A stretch of 64,000 nucleotides of DNA from Phymatolithon calcareum (GCA_977006965.1 OZ345371.1:434001-498000), one strand, 5' to 3'. Numbered from the stretch's first letter, positions 1-10,772 are shown. Notes: generated by a model not told the origin, from the letters alone. Numbers and translations are program-made.

Positions 1-525
1 CTACCGGCACGGATCACCGCACAACGCCGACGCGGTCGTCGTTCGCTTACAGCGCTCCAGGGCAGACAAGAGTGCGAATATCAGTAACCATCACGCCACC
101 GGAATCTTGCCCATGGCGGTTTGCAGCAGAAATGACCTGCTGTGACACAGGCCTCTGGAACGATTCGACGCTCGGCGGAGGGCGGAAAGATGCTCCCATC
201 TTTACAATGGGTCGACTCTCGAGCGACTTCGATTATAGGGCACTGTAACCTTACAGCAGAATGGCTAAAGGTTAGATGAACTCATATAATTAATTACGAA
301 ATTAGGAAATTGTTATGTATTTTGGATAATCTATGATACAAGGAACCCTTAGAGGCACATCGTTGCTCTCCATAAGTCCCAGCCCAATTGGATACCATTT
401 CACTGAAAACGGTACAATTTTTGATATTTGTGCGCTATGGGCCAAAATCGGGTAAATGTGAGACCAGGGGACCCTGGTGAGACTATGATTTTTATTGAAT
501 TTATGACTAGATTGGACATTTTCAG
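1..525. other. gene-free left margin
   Basis: I see no convincing reading frame, repeat or RNA gene here. The left part is GC-rich and the right part AT-rich. It may be the edge of a feature that begins outside the window. Confidence 0.4.
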
Positions 526-594
526 GTGCGAAATTTATATCGCCCAGTGCTGGAAGAAGTAAATCAGATGCGGACTCTGCATGCGGAGGGGGAT

Positions 595-855
595 CTACTG
601 TCCGACCTTTCGGCCGAGAGCCTTCATTCGGGCGATCGCCCGACGAAGCTTGAGGCTTTGCGGCTCAGAGACGCTCTCAAAGGGAACTCCAATTCGCACA
701 ATCCGCCGCCGAATAATCTCTGTCGGGGCACCTTCCCTCTCGCGACGTACAGCTTCAACTTTCCGTTGGCGCTCAACTTCCTTTCTAGCCTTGCCCAGCG
801 CATCTATGATTGTCTTCATTTTCTGCTTGTCCTCCTGCTCTTCCGTAGCATTCAT
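595..855 (-). CDS. small charged, helical hypothetical protein
   Basis: An 86-residue frame starts at an ATG at 855; the frame is open up to a GTG at 918. The product is rich in Glu, Lys, Arg and Ala, with a run of heptad-like charged residues over its first half that suggests a coiled coil. I recognise no family. The strong amphipathic composition is the only argument that it is coding. It could be a LINE C-terminal fragment, since the LINE tails in this window also have long Glu/Lys/Arg-rich helices, or a chance frame in GC-rich DNA. Confidence 0.25.
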   Translation of the reverse strand: MNATEEQEDKQKMKTIIDALGKARKEVERQRKVEAVRREREGAPTEIIRRRIVRIGVPFESVSEPQSLKLRRAIARMKALGRKVGQ

Positions 856-1432
856 CGCCTCGGTACTCGTGAGGATTAGTCTATGCCGAATGTCGTGGAA
901 ATCACCTCGGACTTGCACACTGATCTAGGACGACTGCGTCCACATACGCCGCATCAAGGCGGCCATTTCGGGGAGCCATGAGCGTGGTTCGTAAGGCTGC
1001 TGCATGGGTTGCGCTGCGTGTGGTAATCCAAGCAGCCCCCTTCCCTACCAAGATCGTGGCCTCCCGAACGTGTCTGCAATTTCGAAGGTTTGTATCGTTA
1101 ACTTCAGAGTACGTGGAGGGGTTCGAGATCGGACCACCCTGAACGCAGTCGTGAAGGTTGATGCTTGGTCGCACTACGTGGGTGGTCCAGCAGCGGTCTT
1201 TATGCTATGTATCACACTTGTGCGCCATTCTTTCATTTTTCTCACGCGAATGGCACACCAGTGGCGCATAAGTTGTGTACGCATGTGTCTACCTGTTGTA
1301 TGCCACTGAATAGCCATTTTCGTGTGCCAGGACCACACCACACGTGAACCTAAATTCCTCATAGGGTGAGCGCGCAAAGGTAATACAATCTCTTTTTGTT
1401 CTGCACTGTTCATTGCCGTTTGGCGACACCCA

Positions 1433-1612
1433 AGCTTTTCCCTCCGCCCTTTTCCGGGAAAGGATTTTTGCAGCTAGGGCTACGACCTTAAACCGGATTG
1501 CACGGATTTGTGTAGATGATCGAAGCTACAAGAGCGTAGCTGCTGAAACACATCTCCCTTGCAGTCTCATGAGTGCTTCTGAAGGCGTTCAATAAATTCC
1601 AAATTCAAAAAA
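1433..1612 (+). repeat. SINE-like retroposon, family A, 5'-truncated copy
   Basis: This copy starts near AAGCTTTTCCCTCC, carries the core GCAGCTAGGGCTACGAC and ends with GGCGTTCAATAAATTC followed by an A-rich tail. The same family recurs at 17.5-18.1 kb (two copies, one inside the other) and at 31.09-31.22 kb. I find no clear tRNA A/B boxes or 5S promoter, so the origin of its 5' part is unknown. It has no credible coding capacity; the frame through it is shared between copies only because the DNA is. Confidence 0.65.
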
Positions 1613-1646
1613 ACTGTGCTAATCCACAATCGGCCTGTTCGCCAGT

Positions 1647-1814
1647 AGACCAGAGGTGGGTTTTTGTAGTCCACTGAGTCGTGTCACACCAAAAAGAAAA
1701 GAAAACCCCTTCAGGACAGAATCTAGCCAAAACCCCTTGGCCTTAGGAAAGTTGCCCCGAGCGTCAGCAGATGCGTTGGTAACTTTTAAAAAAAAATCTA
1801 CCTTTCTTCTTCTT
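1647..1814 (+). repeat. SINE-like retroposon, family B, with 12-bp target-site duplication
   Basis: The copy starts at AGACCAGAGGTGGG and ends GGTAACTTTTAAAAAAAAAT plus a CTT-rich tail. It is flanked by a perfect direct repeat, CTGTTCGCCAGT, at 1635-1646 and 1815-1826, which is the target-site duplication. Longer members of the family lie at 14226-14498, about 31.80-32.06 kb and 63.39-63.61 kb. Against these the copy is truncated at its 5' end, as expected for target-primed reverse transcription. Confidence 0.75.
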
Positions 1815-2139
1815 CTGTTCGCCAGTGACTAAGGACGACTGCGTCTTGGGTCACATCCTTGAGAAACAGCTTTGTTCACATGCCTGAAGGCGACAGCAAA
1901 ATGGGCGACGATGAGAAACTTTCCGTTCTGAGTTTATTATTTGCAAGGTTTTGGAGGCACTATTTCCTCTATCCTATTTTTGATTACTTTTATAGTGTCA
2001 ACATATGCCGATCATACTCAACTTCGCCGAATTTGGCAGACTTTCAACCTCTTTTCAACATTTTAAACAATTTTTCCTTGGGCCTTTTCCTTTTTAAAAG
2101 CTCTTCTCTGTACCTCTACAGAGGAATTTGCACCCACCC

Positions 2140-2580
2140 TAGACGCTACGACAAGCGTAAACGCAAGAACGCTGAAGAACGCAAAAGAAGAATGGGAAGC
2201 ATGTCTCTCTTCTAAAGCCACAGGACGGGAGGGCCGGCGCCGTCCTCAGCCCATCAAGAACGAACTACCACCATTCCTCACCCTCAAAAAAGCGAAGCGC
2301 AGGCTTCTTTGCACGCACTGGTTATTTCACCGCTTCCCATATCCCTGGCAAGAACAAGCAAGAAATGAAGATTCCGAACTCGAGGAAGCTCTCACAGTTA
2401 TCTCAAACTTAATGCCCAAGCAACGACTTTCCGATATTCAAAAAGAGATGCTGGAAATGGCAGTTGATACCGTCCAAAGAAAATGTCCGAAATCAAAATG
2501 AAAACGTAAGCGAAGGATTGTAGCGCAACGAAAAGTCTCTCAGGTGGAATGATAATTGACTATGGGAGGTTCAATAAAAC
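2140..2580 (+). pseudogene. LINE ORF2 C-terminal fragment and 3' end
   Basis: One frame from about 2250 to the TGA at 2499-2501 encodes PPFLTLKKAKRRLLCTHWLF followed by HRFPYPW and an acidic helical tail. This is the same C-terminal module found in the LINE copies at 18.4 kb, 31.3 kb and 46.0 kb, where it reads RLLAVKWFFGRFPP. An AATAAA-like 3' tail follows near 2570. No reverse transcriptase remains, so it is a dead 5'-truncated insertion. A 118-residue frame at 1859-2215 overlaps its front and I do not consider it a gene. Confidence 0.6.
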
Positions 2581-3076
2581 AGAAATCCATCCAGCCATCC
2601 CTTTCCTTTTTTAAAAGGAAAAGACTCACTCTTGTCATGACCCAGAATTGTTACATATTTCCGCAAAAATTGGAGAATAGCTTCAGAATGTTCGTCGGGC
2701 GAAAGACGCAAATATACAACGAATAAGTTGCTTTCAAAAAACTGGTCTAAGTATTGCAAATGTGGCATGATCGATGAAGCGGCAACTCGAGAAGGATTCA
2801 GAGAACGTTCCATTGCGCCTGAGCCCTATATTTAGCAATACCAACTGTAGGGTACTGAATTGGAGCACCACGTAATATTAGGTATTTCATCGCGTTCACT
2901 GCGCTACCCAATAACACTATAAAATGCGCCGAATCCATCCATCGATGTAGTTCGGCAAGCAATATAACCCTGCGAATATTATTGCCTCGCCCCATTCCGA
3001 CGGCCAAGGTCCCTTGGCCTCGACCTGCTGAAGGTCGCATGTAACTCCAAAGGGTCCCTTTGTAATCAAAGGACAA
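2571..3076 (-). pseudogene. Copia-type RNase H and polyprotein C-terminus remnant
   Basis: Two overlapping minus-strand frames (3076-2798 and 2813-2571) read together like the end of a Ty1/Copia polyprotein. The first has SAVNAMKYLILRGAPI, matching the remnant at 61.7 kb (RAVHQIQYVRSLILQGAP), which itself follows a clear Copia RNase H signature (FQAEYIAVERA). The second has PHLQYLDQFF and then PDEHSEAILQFL, which fit the KHIDIRYHF and DEQxADxxTK positions of Copia RNase H. A frameshift separates them. The call rests on motif spacing and not on strong identity. Confidence 0.45.
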
Positions 3077-3325
3077 CCAAGTTTAATTGCGATATGCTAT
3101 TCGTTCTTCCGCTGCAAAGGATTTCTGGAAAAGGAGCAACAAGTTGAAGAGTGTAAACCTAAGCTTTACAACAGTAAGATACTGATTTGACTAGCCTGGT
3201 TCTAGGCACACATTTAAAGAGCTATTTTTGGGCCCTGATTCTATTGAAAATGGATCAGCAACGTGATACGAATGGAACCCGAACAGTTCTGCCGCTATTA
3301 CTTCTAAGCATCGCCTTTGAGGACT

Positions 3326-4639
3326 TCACTTTTTTCGAAAGGAAACTGCCTCTTTTCGCCGAAAGGGCTCCATGAGACCCAGAAAAGCAACCAAAGTCGT
3401 GTGCGCCAACTCTACGAAATCGTGGGCAAGATAAGAGTTACTTATTCTTGGAATAAGCGTAGAGTTTCCATGCCGTTTGTATAGTCCAGCGAACTCAAAC
3501 ATGAGCACAAACACAATGATGCTCGAAAGCAGAATCATGGCAAAAGCGATGACTCGGAACCAGTAACGAAGTGGTCGATCGGTTCGGGATTGAGGTCCGA
3601 ATGCATAAACGAAAACGCAGAGCGGCTCAAGAACAAGCTTCGTAATCTGAATTGTGCCCATTGCATAGTCTTTCTGCCCAGCAACACAATAGGACTCAGG
3701 AGAAGGATCTCCAAACTCGTAATCGACAAAGTTTTCGCACACGAATATCACAAAGAGTCCAATTGGCAGTAAACTGATTGCTCCTGCAAGTACTCCATTA
3801 TACTTCGAGCGATATGAATCATCTTGAGATACTCTCAAGACGTAGCGCAACCAACTCGAATCTCCCGAAAGGCGCGAGGGCAAGCCAAGGCATCTTGATA
3901 CAGAGATGCCCAGAACTGTTAAGTACGCAACATCAAGAACCGCAACCTGTGCCATCGGTGCTGAAAGCGACTCACAGTATGTCAAGTAGTCCCAGGACAG
4001 GAGATGGAAAACGAAGCACAGGTCGTATGAGATGATGAGAACGGGCAAGTAGAAAAACTCGGGTACTGGAAATCCAAGAACTGATACAGGGAACCCAGAC
4101 ACTAACCCAAAAGAAGACACGACAAGGAGAAGGAAGGCAGCCAGTAGTCCAGCCTTGTACATAATCTTGTTGACGTTATTCCAGGTGCGATAAGTCCAAA
4201 TATGGTCTGCAATTCGACAGGTGCTGTCCGCTGCAGGAAAGCCGATCAGTGGAATATTGATATTTCGCTGCTGAGCAAGAGAAGTCGGATCGATCCTGTC
4301 CCACGGACATCCAGTACATCTTTCATGGGCAAGATGCAAACTTACAAAAGGACAGGACAGTGTCATATATTCTCCATAGTAGGTCTCCAGAATGGGCTGA
4401 ATGCATTCTGCGCGCGCCTTGTTCGTAACCTCTTGCCAACACGGGTTCTTTTGCTGCTCCGGTACGAGAATGTTGACAAAACTAGGCTTGCCATTGTCGG
4501 GAACTGTGCTTGGTTCAGTATCGAGCTGATGATTTGAAAATTTATACAAACCATTTCCTGTTGAATTCTCGCTTTCGACAGGAATTTTGTTGCTCAGAGG
4601 AAGGACAAGAAGTAGACAAAAAAGGAAAATTGTAATCAT
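3326..4639 (-). CDS. seven-transmembrane protein with six-cysteine ectodomain (orphan receptor candidate)
   Basis: This intronless gene encodes 437 residues. Residues 1-16 are a signal peptide. An ectodomain of about 140 residues follows with cysteines at 67, 79, 96, 108, 111 and 141 (the first five spaced C-x11-C-x16-C-x11-C-x2-C) and an N-glycosylation sequon near residue 25. Seven hydrophobic segments lie at about 163-183, 195-215, 228-248, 282-301, 326-348, 360-382 and 404-425, with a short basic tail. With the N-terminus outside, Cys222 falls in extracellular loop 1 just before TM3 and Cys318 in loop 2, the usual places for the GPCR disulfide. The paralogue at 23568-24971 conserves all of these. 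I recognise no named family. Ligand, G-protein coupling and function are unknown; a transporter or other polytopic protein remains possible. Confidence 0.8.
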   Translation of the reverse strand: MITIFLFCLLLVLPLSNKIPVESENSTGNGLYKFSNHQLDTEPSTVPDNGKPSFVNILVPEQQKNPCWQEVTNKARAECIQPILETYYGEYMTLSCPFVSLHLAHERCTGCPWDRIDPTSLAQQRNINIPLIGFPAADSTCRIADHIWTYRTWNNVNKIMYKAGLLAAFLLLVVSSFGLVSGFPVSVLGFPVPEFFYLPVLIISYDLCFVFHLLSWDYLTYCESLSAPMAQVAVLDVAYLTVLGISVSRCLGLPSRLSGDSSWLRYVLRVSQDDSYRSKYNGVLAGAISLLPIGLFVIFVCENFVDYEFGDPSPESYCVAGQKDYAMGTIQITKLVLEPLCVFVYAFGPQSRTDRPLRYWFRVIAFAMILLSSIIVFVLMFEFAGLYKRHGNSTLIPRISNSYLAHDFVELAHTTLVAFLGLMEPFRRKEAVSFRKK

Positions 4640-4927
4640 GGTTCACCAGAGGGACTCAACTGTCCCTCGAAAGTTCCTACCTTGCTCTGTTCATCCAAGG
4701 TGAAGATTTCTTGAGATTCGTATCGCTGAGAAGACGGAGCAGCTCACAAGGTTCAAATCCCTTTTCGAAAAGCAGCTGGTTTTCGTGGAGCCTAATTAAA
4801 TTTGGATCGCGAAGTCGGACCGTGCGACTGTTCGCTAGAACAACAATGATGACAAATTTTAATAGAAAATCAACAACGTTTTGAGTAATTTGCGATAATG
4901 CACAGCGGTGCACCAGGGGAAAGTTGG

Positions 4928-4932
4928 ACCAG
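4928..4932. repeat. 5-bp target-site duplication of the Copia element (left copy)
   Basis: ACCAG lies immediately left of the 5' LTR and is repeated at 11144-11148 immediately right of the 3' LTR. A 5-bp duplication is normal for Ty1/Copia integrases. Confidence 0.85.
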
Positions 4933-5272
4933 TGTGAAACTTCGGGAGATTGGACCAGTTGTTTTCCACCTTTTACGCTGGTGCGTAGAGGCGGATCGAT
5001 TGTGAGGTCCAAATTGTCTTTGCGTTTATCTTAATTAGTGTGTGTTTCAAGTAGCATATATACTCCTGCCTCGGTGCTCGAGAGGGAAGTTTTAGTCGAA
5101 GAAGAAGTAAACTCGCTTGTGTACGCAATCAATAAGGTGGATCAACCAGCCTCACCGGTCGTCGGTGAGAAGTTGAGAATTTCGTGGTCGGCACGTAGGC
5201 CCGAAATTTTATTTTATTTCCACTATTTGTGTACCAATCGTAACTACTCGCTATCTGCGCTGGCAAATCACA
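4933..5272 (+). repeat. 5' LTR of Copia element
   Basis: The 340-bp repeat begins TGTGAAACTTCGGG and ends TGGCAAATCACA, giving the usual TG...CA termini. It matches 10804-11143 over its full length. It should contain the promoter and the R/U5 boundary; GCATATATACTCC near 5055-5067 is a plausible TATA region. Confidence 0.95.
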
Positions 5273-6041
5273 TTCGCGAATTCTTCTACAGCGCAAAGTA
5301 TCTTCTGCTACTTTCCGTATTTTATCTGCAAAAGCGATCTCCCGTAGGACCGAACAGCACTCCCACGGTTCCTACCCCGTTGCGAAACAAACAACTTGCT
5401 GCACCTGCAGCACTGTGCGGAGCTGCAACTGCTACTACTGCTCTATTGCTGCTACTGCTGCTACTGCTGCTGCTGTTGTTGCCTCTGTTGCTGTTGTTCC
5501 TGAAGTTCCTGTTATTTCTGGTGCTGTTATTTCCTCTGTTGCTGTTGTTCCTGAAGTTCCTGTTATTTCTGGTGCTGTTATTTCCTCTGTTGCTGTTGTT
5601 CCTGCACTTGCTGTCATTTTCGCAGTGGTCTTCGTATTGACTACCACACTGTAGAGCACAGTGTTTGACACATTGCCTGCTTCGTTGTTGCTGCGCACTT
5701 CATTCTTTAGACGAGAAAGTTGATTTGGCTTGAGCTGATTAGGCGACTTGAAACAAGGAGAGGGGAGAAACTTTATCGTTTCTTGGCACGCAAAAACGAG
5801 AGTAGTCGGCTATTGGAGGTTGCTGTCTAGGCGATACCTGGGCTTCCTATCGTACTCTCTGCCTCCTGCTTTGTCTGTTTGCTTTTGTCAACAGCAAGGG
5901 GGTTGCTGTCCTGTCTGACGCTGAGGAACTACCACCAAAGGGAGAACCGGGTGCGGCGTAAAGCCTTGTAGTGTCCTCGGGGCGGTCTCTTTGACGTGGT
6001 GTCGTAATTTTCCAACGTTGAATCGAGCTACGTGCTAAAAA
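5273..6041 (+). other. Copia 5' leader with 51-bp tandem repeat
   Basis: This 769-bp stretch between the LTR and gag is unusually long. A primer-binding site should begin at or just after 5273 (TTCGCGAATTC), but I cannot assign the tRNA. Positions 5435-5640 hold CTG/CTGTTG-rich low-complexity DNA that passes into a 51-bp unit repeated about 2.5 times, with unit starts at 5482, 5533 and 5584. In one plus frame the unit reads as 17 residues, SVAVVPEVPVISGAVIS. I do not regard that short frame as a proven gene. Confidence 0.7.
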
Positions 6042-9000
6042 ATGAGTGATAATAACGGTGGGAATGGTGGTCAACCGTCTCGTATGTTTATGAACCACAT
6101 CAAACTGAACGAGCTTAGCAGCAACCTGGTCGGACTTATTCTCTCTGTACGTGATTTAAATGAGAGAATTCGACAAGCTGGCATGACTGGTACGCAGGTC
6201 AAAGAATCATTTGCTGATATGTTTCCGCCCGCTATACTTTTCTCCCCGGAGATAAGAACGATGCCCGCAATCTATTCGAGTCTTCGAGACTGGCTTAATG
6301 AAAAAGGAGCTAATCTGATTCCACACAGCTCTCGCCGAATCCTCATGACCTTGGCAACGTCGTTGTACGATGACAATGAAGATGCGGTTGCAGCTACTGA
6401 AATGGTTCGTGGTATTGTTGCAAGAGGTCGTCAATCCTCGCAGATAACAGCGTCAATAGTCTCTGGCGCTGCTGCTGCAAGCACCGCAGTTTCCTCGGAG
6501 GACCATACCCAAAGAGGAAACAAGATAGCCCACAATGTTGCAATGCGGTTCAGGGACGGTTCCGCAAAGTTTTCAGGCGATATTGGAGAATCTTGGATGG
6601 AGTTTGTCGCAGAGTACCAACAAGTAGCTCGCGACTACAGCCTCACTCCTCCTCAGAAAAAACAATATTTGCATAATCTTCTCCGCGGGGATGCTAAACG
6701 GTTCTACTTGGATCGCGTAGAGAACTTTGTTAACACGTTTCAGCAAGCTGTCGAAATGATCGACAGGGAATACAATTCAACCGTCCGCCAGAACCGTGTG
6801 AAGAACTACCTAAATGGGCTTCGTCTCAGTAAGTTCACTAACGAGGGTCTTGATGAGTCTACAGCACTGGAAAAGGTGTACAAACTCATCACAAAACTTG
6901 CACCTCAGGTACCGCAATCTCACCGAGGACCTGCACACAAAGTCGAATTCCTTCGTAATGCAACCGTTGGTCTTCCATGGGCAACTGAACCATTAAGTCG
7001 TATTGCAACTCATAATCTCGATTTCCAGCAGCTTTACGGGGAACTTGAGGCTGCCCTACATCTTAAAAATGAGGCAAAAGTTGCCATCATGAGGGATAGT
7101 GTCACCAACGGACGCAAAAGGGGAGCTCCAGACGACACTATAGTACCAGGCATCATGTTTCAGGGCCAAGGGAGGTACATCAATCGACGAAAAAGTGTTG
7201 CAGATCGGCGAAATTCCGACCGTAAGCAGGGGCAGTATTCATCTGGGGCAGGGAAAATTGACCCTCTAATCATTATGCGTTGTTTCAATTGTGATGACCC
7301 TACACATATGGTTAACAACTGCCCTAAGAAAATCGATGTGACAAAAGCTGCCAAGCGTAAGATGGAGTACTACGAAAAGAAAACCGGCGAGAAACGAAAC
7401 GCTCATGCGGTTTTATTCGAACTCTGTCAACAAATGGACTCTTGTAATATATCCGAAGATGATATTTCAGATCCTGAGGTCGTTGAAGATCCCGATATTA
7501 CTGACAACAGCCTGTTTGAAGCCTTAATGTCACATGCAGACATTTCCAATCTGCCCCATGCACCAGAAGGCTTCCGAACGGAGGCCGAAATCAACATAAT
7601 CATTGACGGACCTTCCGATGTATATATGTCCAGTGAGTCTGTGGATACCTTTCAAGGTGCTTGTCTTGATACGGGGGCGCAGAAATCTGTAGTCGGACTG
7701 TCACAAGCCGAAGCTTACTACAGGTACATGGGACTTCCCCTCGTAATCAAACAGGATGATCCAAACGTTTATAAGTTCGGCAGTCAGAAGACTGCAAGCA
7801 TTGGAAAAGCGAATTTCCGTATTCCGTACGCAAGAAATTGTGAAATAATACTGGAACTGGATGTTGTCGACGTGCATATCCCACTTATCGTAGGCCTGGA
7901 CTCATTGGACAAGTACAAGCTCTTTGTTGATAATGTGGATGACTTACTGGTTTGTAAGGATCCTACATGGAGCTGCCCCATTGTCCGCAAATTTGGACAT
8001 TTGTACTATACATGGGATTACTGTATCATGTATTCTGAGCAAGAGTTGAAGCGCATTCATCGCCATTTCTACCATCCTCAACCAGACCGCATTTTCAACC
8101 TGATGAAGCGCGCTAGTGACCCAAACGCTACACCAGACACATTGAAGGCTCTTGAAAAGCTAACCCGATCTTGTGACATATGTCAGAGAATGTCGGAACA
8201 ACCTGGTCGCTTTCGAGTCTCTTTGCCACATGAAAAAGTCGTCTTTAACCGTCTTGTTTTAATGGATCTGATGAAGCTGGAAAAGAAAACAGTACTGCAT
8301 ATTATTTGCAGGGATACGCTGTTTAGTGTTGCCGTGTTCCTACTTGATGGCGAAAGTACAAATGATGTCTGGATCGCTTATGTACGACACTGGGTAAATC
8401 CGTATATTGGATTCTCCAAAATCATTCATACGGATCAGGGTTCTCAATTCAACTCAGACGAATGGCGAAGCTTCTTGAGATCTGCCGGTATCGAGCATCA
8501 CATGTCCGGTGTGCAAAGCCACAATGCCCTAAATGTCGGTGAGAGATACCATGAGTATCTCAGACAAATTTACCGTAAGGTCAGACTGGAAAATCCTTCT
8601 CTAAACATTGAAGAAGCTCTCTCAACTGCTGTACATGCTATGAATAGTACTGCAGGACAGAACGGTTTGGTCCCAACATTGCTTGTCTTTGGGACTGTAC
8701 CTCGCTTTCCCTTCATTCCTTCCGAGCTTCCTGAACAACGTGCGCGTATGAAAGCCATGAAGGATGCCCGAGATGAAATGACTAAAGCAGTTGCAGCAAA
8801 CAGGCTGAAAACCGCACTAAGTCGCAATGTTCCGATTGCTGCGGACAATGAAGTCAAAGTCGGTATGGACGTCCTAGTCTATCGTGAGAAACCTGAGAAG
8901 CAATGGGTTGGACCATTTAGAGTTGTAGCTGGTGACGAGAAATCGCTATGGCTAAATGTTCGCGGGAAACTCTCTCAGGTTTCAATTGACAAAGTCCGTG

Positions 9001-10772
9001 AGTATAAGAAGGCGTATGAAGAAAAGGACCTTTCAGCACCAAGTCCTCAAACGGTACCATCTTGGAGTCCACAACCTGACATGGACGGCCTTATGGAGAT
9101 GGATAAGGTGTTTGAAAGAATTATATCCGGCGAGGCCTTTATGAACCAACTGTTAAAGGGAATATCTGAAGTCACGAAAAACGGTTCAGATTCGCAGATA
9201 TCAGATGAAACCCCACCAAGCGTACTATTAACAGAGGTTCTGAGTCCCGATGATCCACGATGCCACTCGAAAGAATTTGAAAATGCAAAACACGAAGAGA
9301 TTACCGGCCTTCGCGCAAGAAAAACCTGGGATATTGTGAATGCGTCTGCATTGCCAAAGACTGCAAACGTGATAAGCGGACGGTTTGTCTACTCTCTTAA
9401 GAACGTCGGAACTCTAGGAGAAACTGCTCGTGCTCGGTTCGTTGCCCAAGGGTTTAATGACAAAATGAAACCTTTCATTGTGCATAATAATCACACATTG
9501 CGTCAAAGCTCGACGAAGTTGATTATTTCCGTATCTTCAATTTGTCAATTTCGGCTATGCCATCTTGATGTTACTCAAGCGTACCTCCAGTCAAAAGATA
9601 GATTCTCCCGAGAGATCTATCTCAAGCCAAAGAGAGGTGATATGAAGTACTTCCAAATTTCCGACAATGAACTCTTGCATCTTGTTAAACCACTCTATGG
9701 AATATGCGACGCTGGGGACTACTGGGGGACAACATTTCGAGCCCACATATTACAGAGCTTGAAGATGGTACCTCTCAAGGGTGATCCAGCTTTGTACATC
9801 AAGCATCACGAAGACGACATTGAAGGGCTTCTAGGCAGCTATGTTGATGACAATCTGTTTTCTGGTACTGCCAAATTTCTAAACGTTGCTTACGAGACTC
9901 AACGTACATTCGAATCAAAAGACCTAAATTGGGATAACATCGAATTTGTCGGTGTAAAGATTGAAACCAGAACCGATAATGAAGGGGTCTTAGTGCTCGA
10001 GCTAAGTCAGCCAGAATATACCGCAAAGCTCAAAGAGGTTCCGGTTGATGTCCAGTTTGAATTCTTTGCTTCCGTTCGCGCGGCTGTCGGATGGCTTGCA
10101 CACACCCGTCCCGATGCATGCTGTAGCATCAACAGAGCGGCTCAAGTGACTGAAAAGACTTTTTCCAAGAAAAAGGTAATTGAGCTGAACAAAGCAATCA
10201 AGTACCTAAAGCAAACCCCATACCTGAAGCTGAAATATAAGCCGTTAAATCGTCAAACTTTGCATCTTCGCGTATATTCAGATGCATCCTTTGCTTCAAA
10301 TGACGACTCCTCGTCACAGTTGGGATACATTATATTGCTTTGCGATGATTCAAGCCAGTGTCACATCCTCTGCTACAGCAGCAGAAAGTCGAAAAGGGTC
10401 GTTCGATCCATCATGGCGGGTGAAGTTTATGCTTTTTCAGCAGCTTTTGATCAGGCTTTTATGCTCAAGCATGATCTAGAGCACATCCTTAATCAGTCAA
10501 TTCCACTCGCAATGTTCACAGATTCGAAACAATTGTTCGATGTTATTACCTGCGCTTCTCACAGTACTGAGAAAAGGCTGATGATTGATGTAGCTGCTGC
10601 GCGTGAAGCATACGAGCGCCATGAAATTTCGAACGTTGGACTAGTTTCAGGAGAACACAATGTAGCTGACGGATTGACGAAACCCAAATTCTGCAAAGCA
10701 CTGCACAATGTCATGCGCTATGGGGTTGATAAGACGCCTGTTGTTCAATGGATTCATCGTCATGGGTTATAG
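6042..10772 (+). CDS. gag-pol: Copia gag-pol polyprotein
   Basis: The 1576-residue polyprotein should be cut by its own protease after translation. The Gag region ends in a CCHC zinc knuckle (Cys414, Cys417, His422, Cys427). The aspartic protease has its DTG at 543-545. Integrase follows, with a zinc-binding HHCC region around 670-717 (HRHFYH ... CDICQ), then catalytic Asp in VLMDLM, Asp in IHTDQGSQF and Glu in NVGERYHEYL. Reverse transcriptase has LDVTQAYLQ and YVDD (1267-1270). RNase H begins at LRVYSDASFAS and ends with DGLTKPKF. The RNase H reads MAGEVYAF where most Copia proteins have STAEAEY, so this element differs from the two Copia remnants elsewhere in the window. Gag and Pol share one frame with no shift, as in most Copia elements. 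Confidence 0.95.
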   Translation: MSDNNGGNGGQPSRMFMNHIKLNELSSNLVGLILSVRDLNERIRQAGMTGTQVKESFADMFPPAILFSPEIRTMPAIYSSLRDWLNEKGANLIPHSSRRILMTLATSLYDDNEDAVAATEMVRGIVARGRQSSQITASIVSGAAAASTAVSSEDHTQRGNKIAHNVAMRFRDGSAKFSGDIGESWMEFVAEYQQVARDYSLTPPQKKQYLHNLLRGDAKRFYLDRVENFVNTFQQAVEMIDREYNSTVRQNRVKNYLNGLRLSKFTNEGLDESTALEKVYKLITKLAPQVPQSHRGPAHKVEFLRNATVGLPWATEPLSRIATHNLDFQQLYGELEAALHLKNEAKVAIMRDSVTNGRKRGAPDDTIVPGIMFQGQGRYINRRKSVADRRNSDRKQGQYSSGAGKIDPLIIMRCFNCDDPTHMVNNCPKKIDVTKAAKRKMEYYEKKTGEKRNAHAVLFELCQQMDSCNISEDDISDPEVVEDPDITDNSLFEALMSHADISNLPHAPEGFRTEAEINIIIDGPSDVYMSSESVDTFQGACLDTGAQKSVVGLSQAEAYYRYMGLPLVIKQDDPNVYKFGSQKTASIGKANFRIPYARNCEIILELDVVDVHIPLIVGLDSLDKYKLFVDNVDDLLVCKDPTWSCPIVRKFGHLYYTWDYCIMYSEQELKRIHRHFYHPQPDRIFNLMKRASDPNATPDTLKALEKLTRSCDICQRMSEQPGRFRVSLPHEKVVFNRLVLMDLMKLEKKTVLHIICRDTLFSVAVFLLDGESTNDVWIAYVRHWVNPYIGFSKIIHTDQGSQFNSDEWRSFLRSAGIEHHMSGVQSHNALNVGERYHEYLRQIYRKVRLENPSLNIEEALSTAVHAMNSTAGQNGLVPTLLVFGTVPRFPFIPSELPEQRARMKAMKDARDEMTKAVAANRLKTALSRNVPIAADNEVKVGMDVLVYREKPEKQWVGPFRVVAGDEKSLWLNVRGKLSQVSIDKVREYKKAYEEKDLSAPSPQTVPSWSPQPDMDGLMEMDKVFERIISGEAFMNQLLKGISEVTKNGSDSQISDETPPSVLLTEVLSPDDPRCHSKEFENAKHEEITGLRARKTWDIVNASALPKTANVISGRFVYSLKNVGTLGETARARFVAQGFNDKMKPFIVHNNHTLRQSSTKLIISVSSICQFRLCHLDVTQAYLQSKDRFSREIYLKPKRGDMKYFQISDNELLHLVKPLYGICDAGDYWGTTFRAHILQSLKMVPLKGDPALYIKHHEDDIEGLLGSYVDDNLFSGTAKFLNVAYETQRTFESKDLNWDNIEFVGVKIETRTDNEGVLVLELSQPEYTAKLKEVPVDVQFEFFASVRAAVGWLAHTRPDACCSINRAAQVTEKTFSKKKVIELNKAIKYLKQTPYLKLKYKPLNRQTLHLRVYSDASFASNDDSSSQLGYIILLCDDSSQCHILCYSSRKSKRVVRSIMAGEVYAFSAAFDQAFMLKHDLEHILNQSIPLAMFTDSKQLFDVITCASHSTEKRLMIDVAAAREAYERHEISNVGLVSGEHNVADGLTKPKFCKALHNVMRYGVDKTPVVQWIHRHGL

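Noticed and set aside
5038-5640. A 200-codon plus-strand frame with long leucine runs, and an opposite frame rich in Thr/Ala
   Set aside because: It crosses from the LTR into the CTG-rich and 51-bp repeats of the Copia leader; the leucine runs come from the repeat. The first half is repeated at 10909 because it is LTR.
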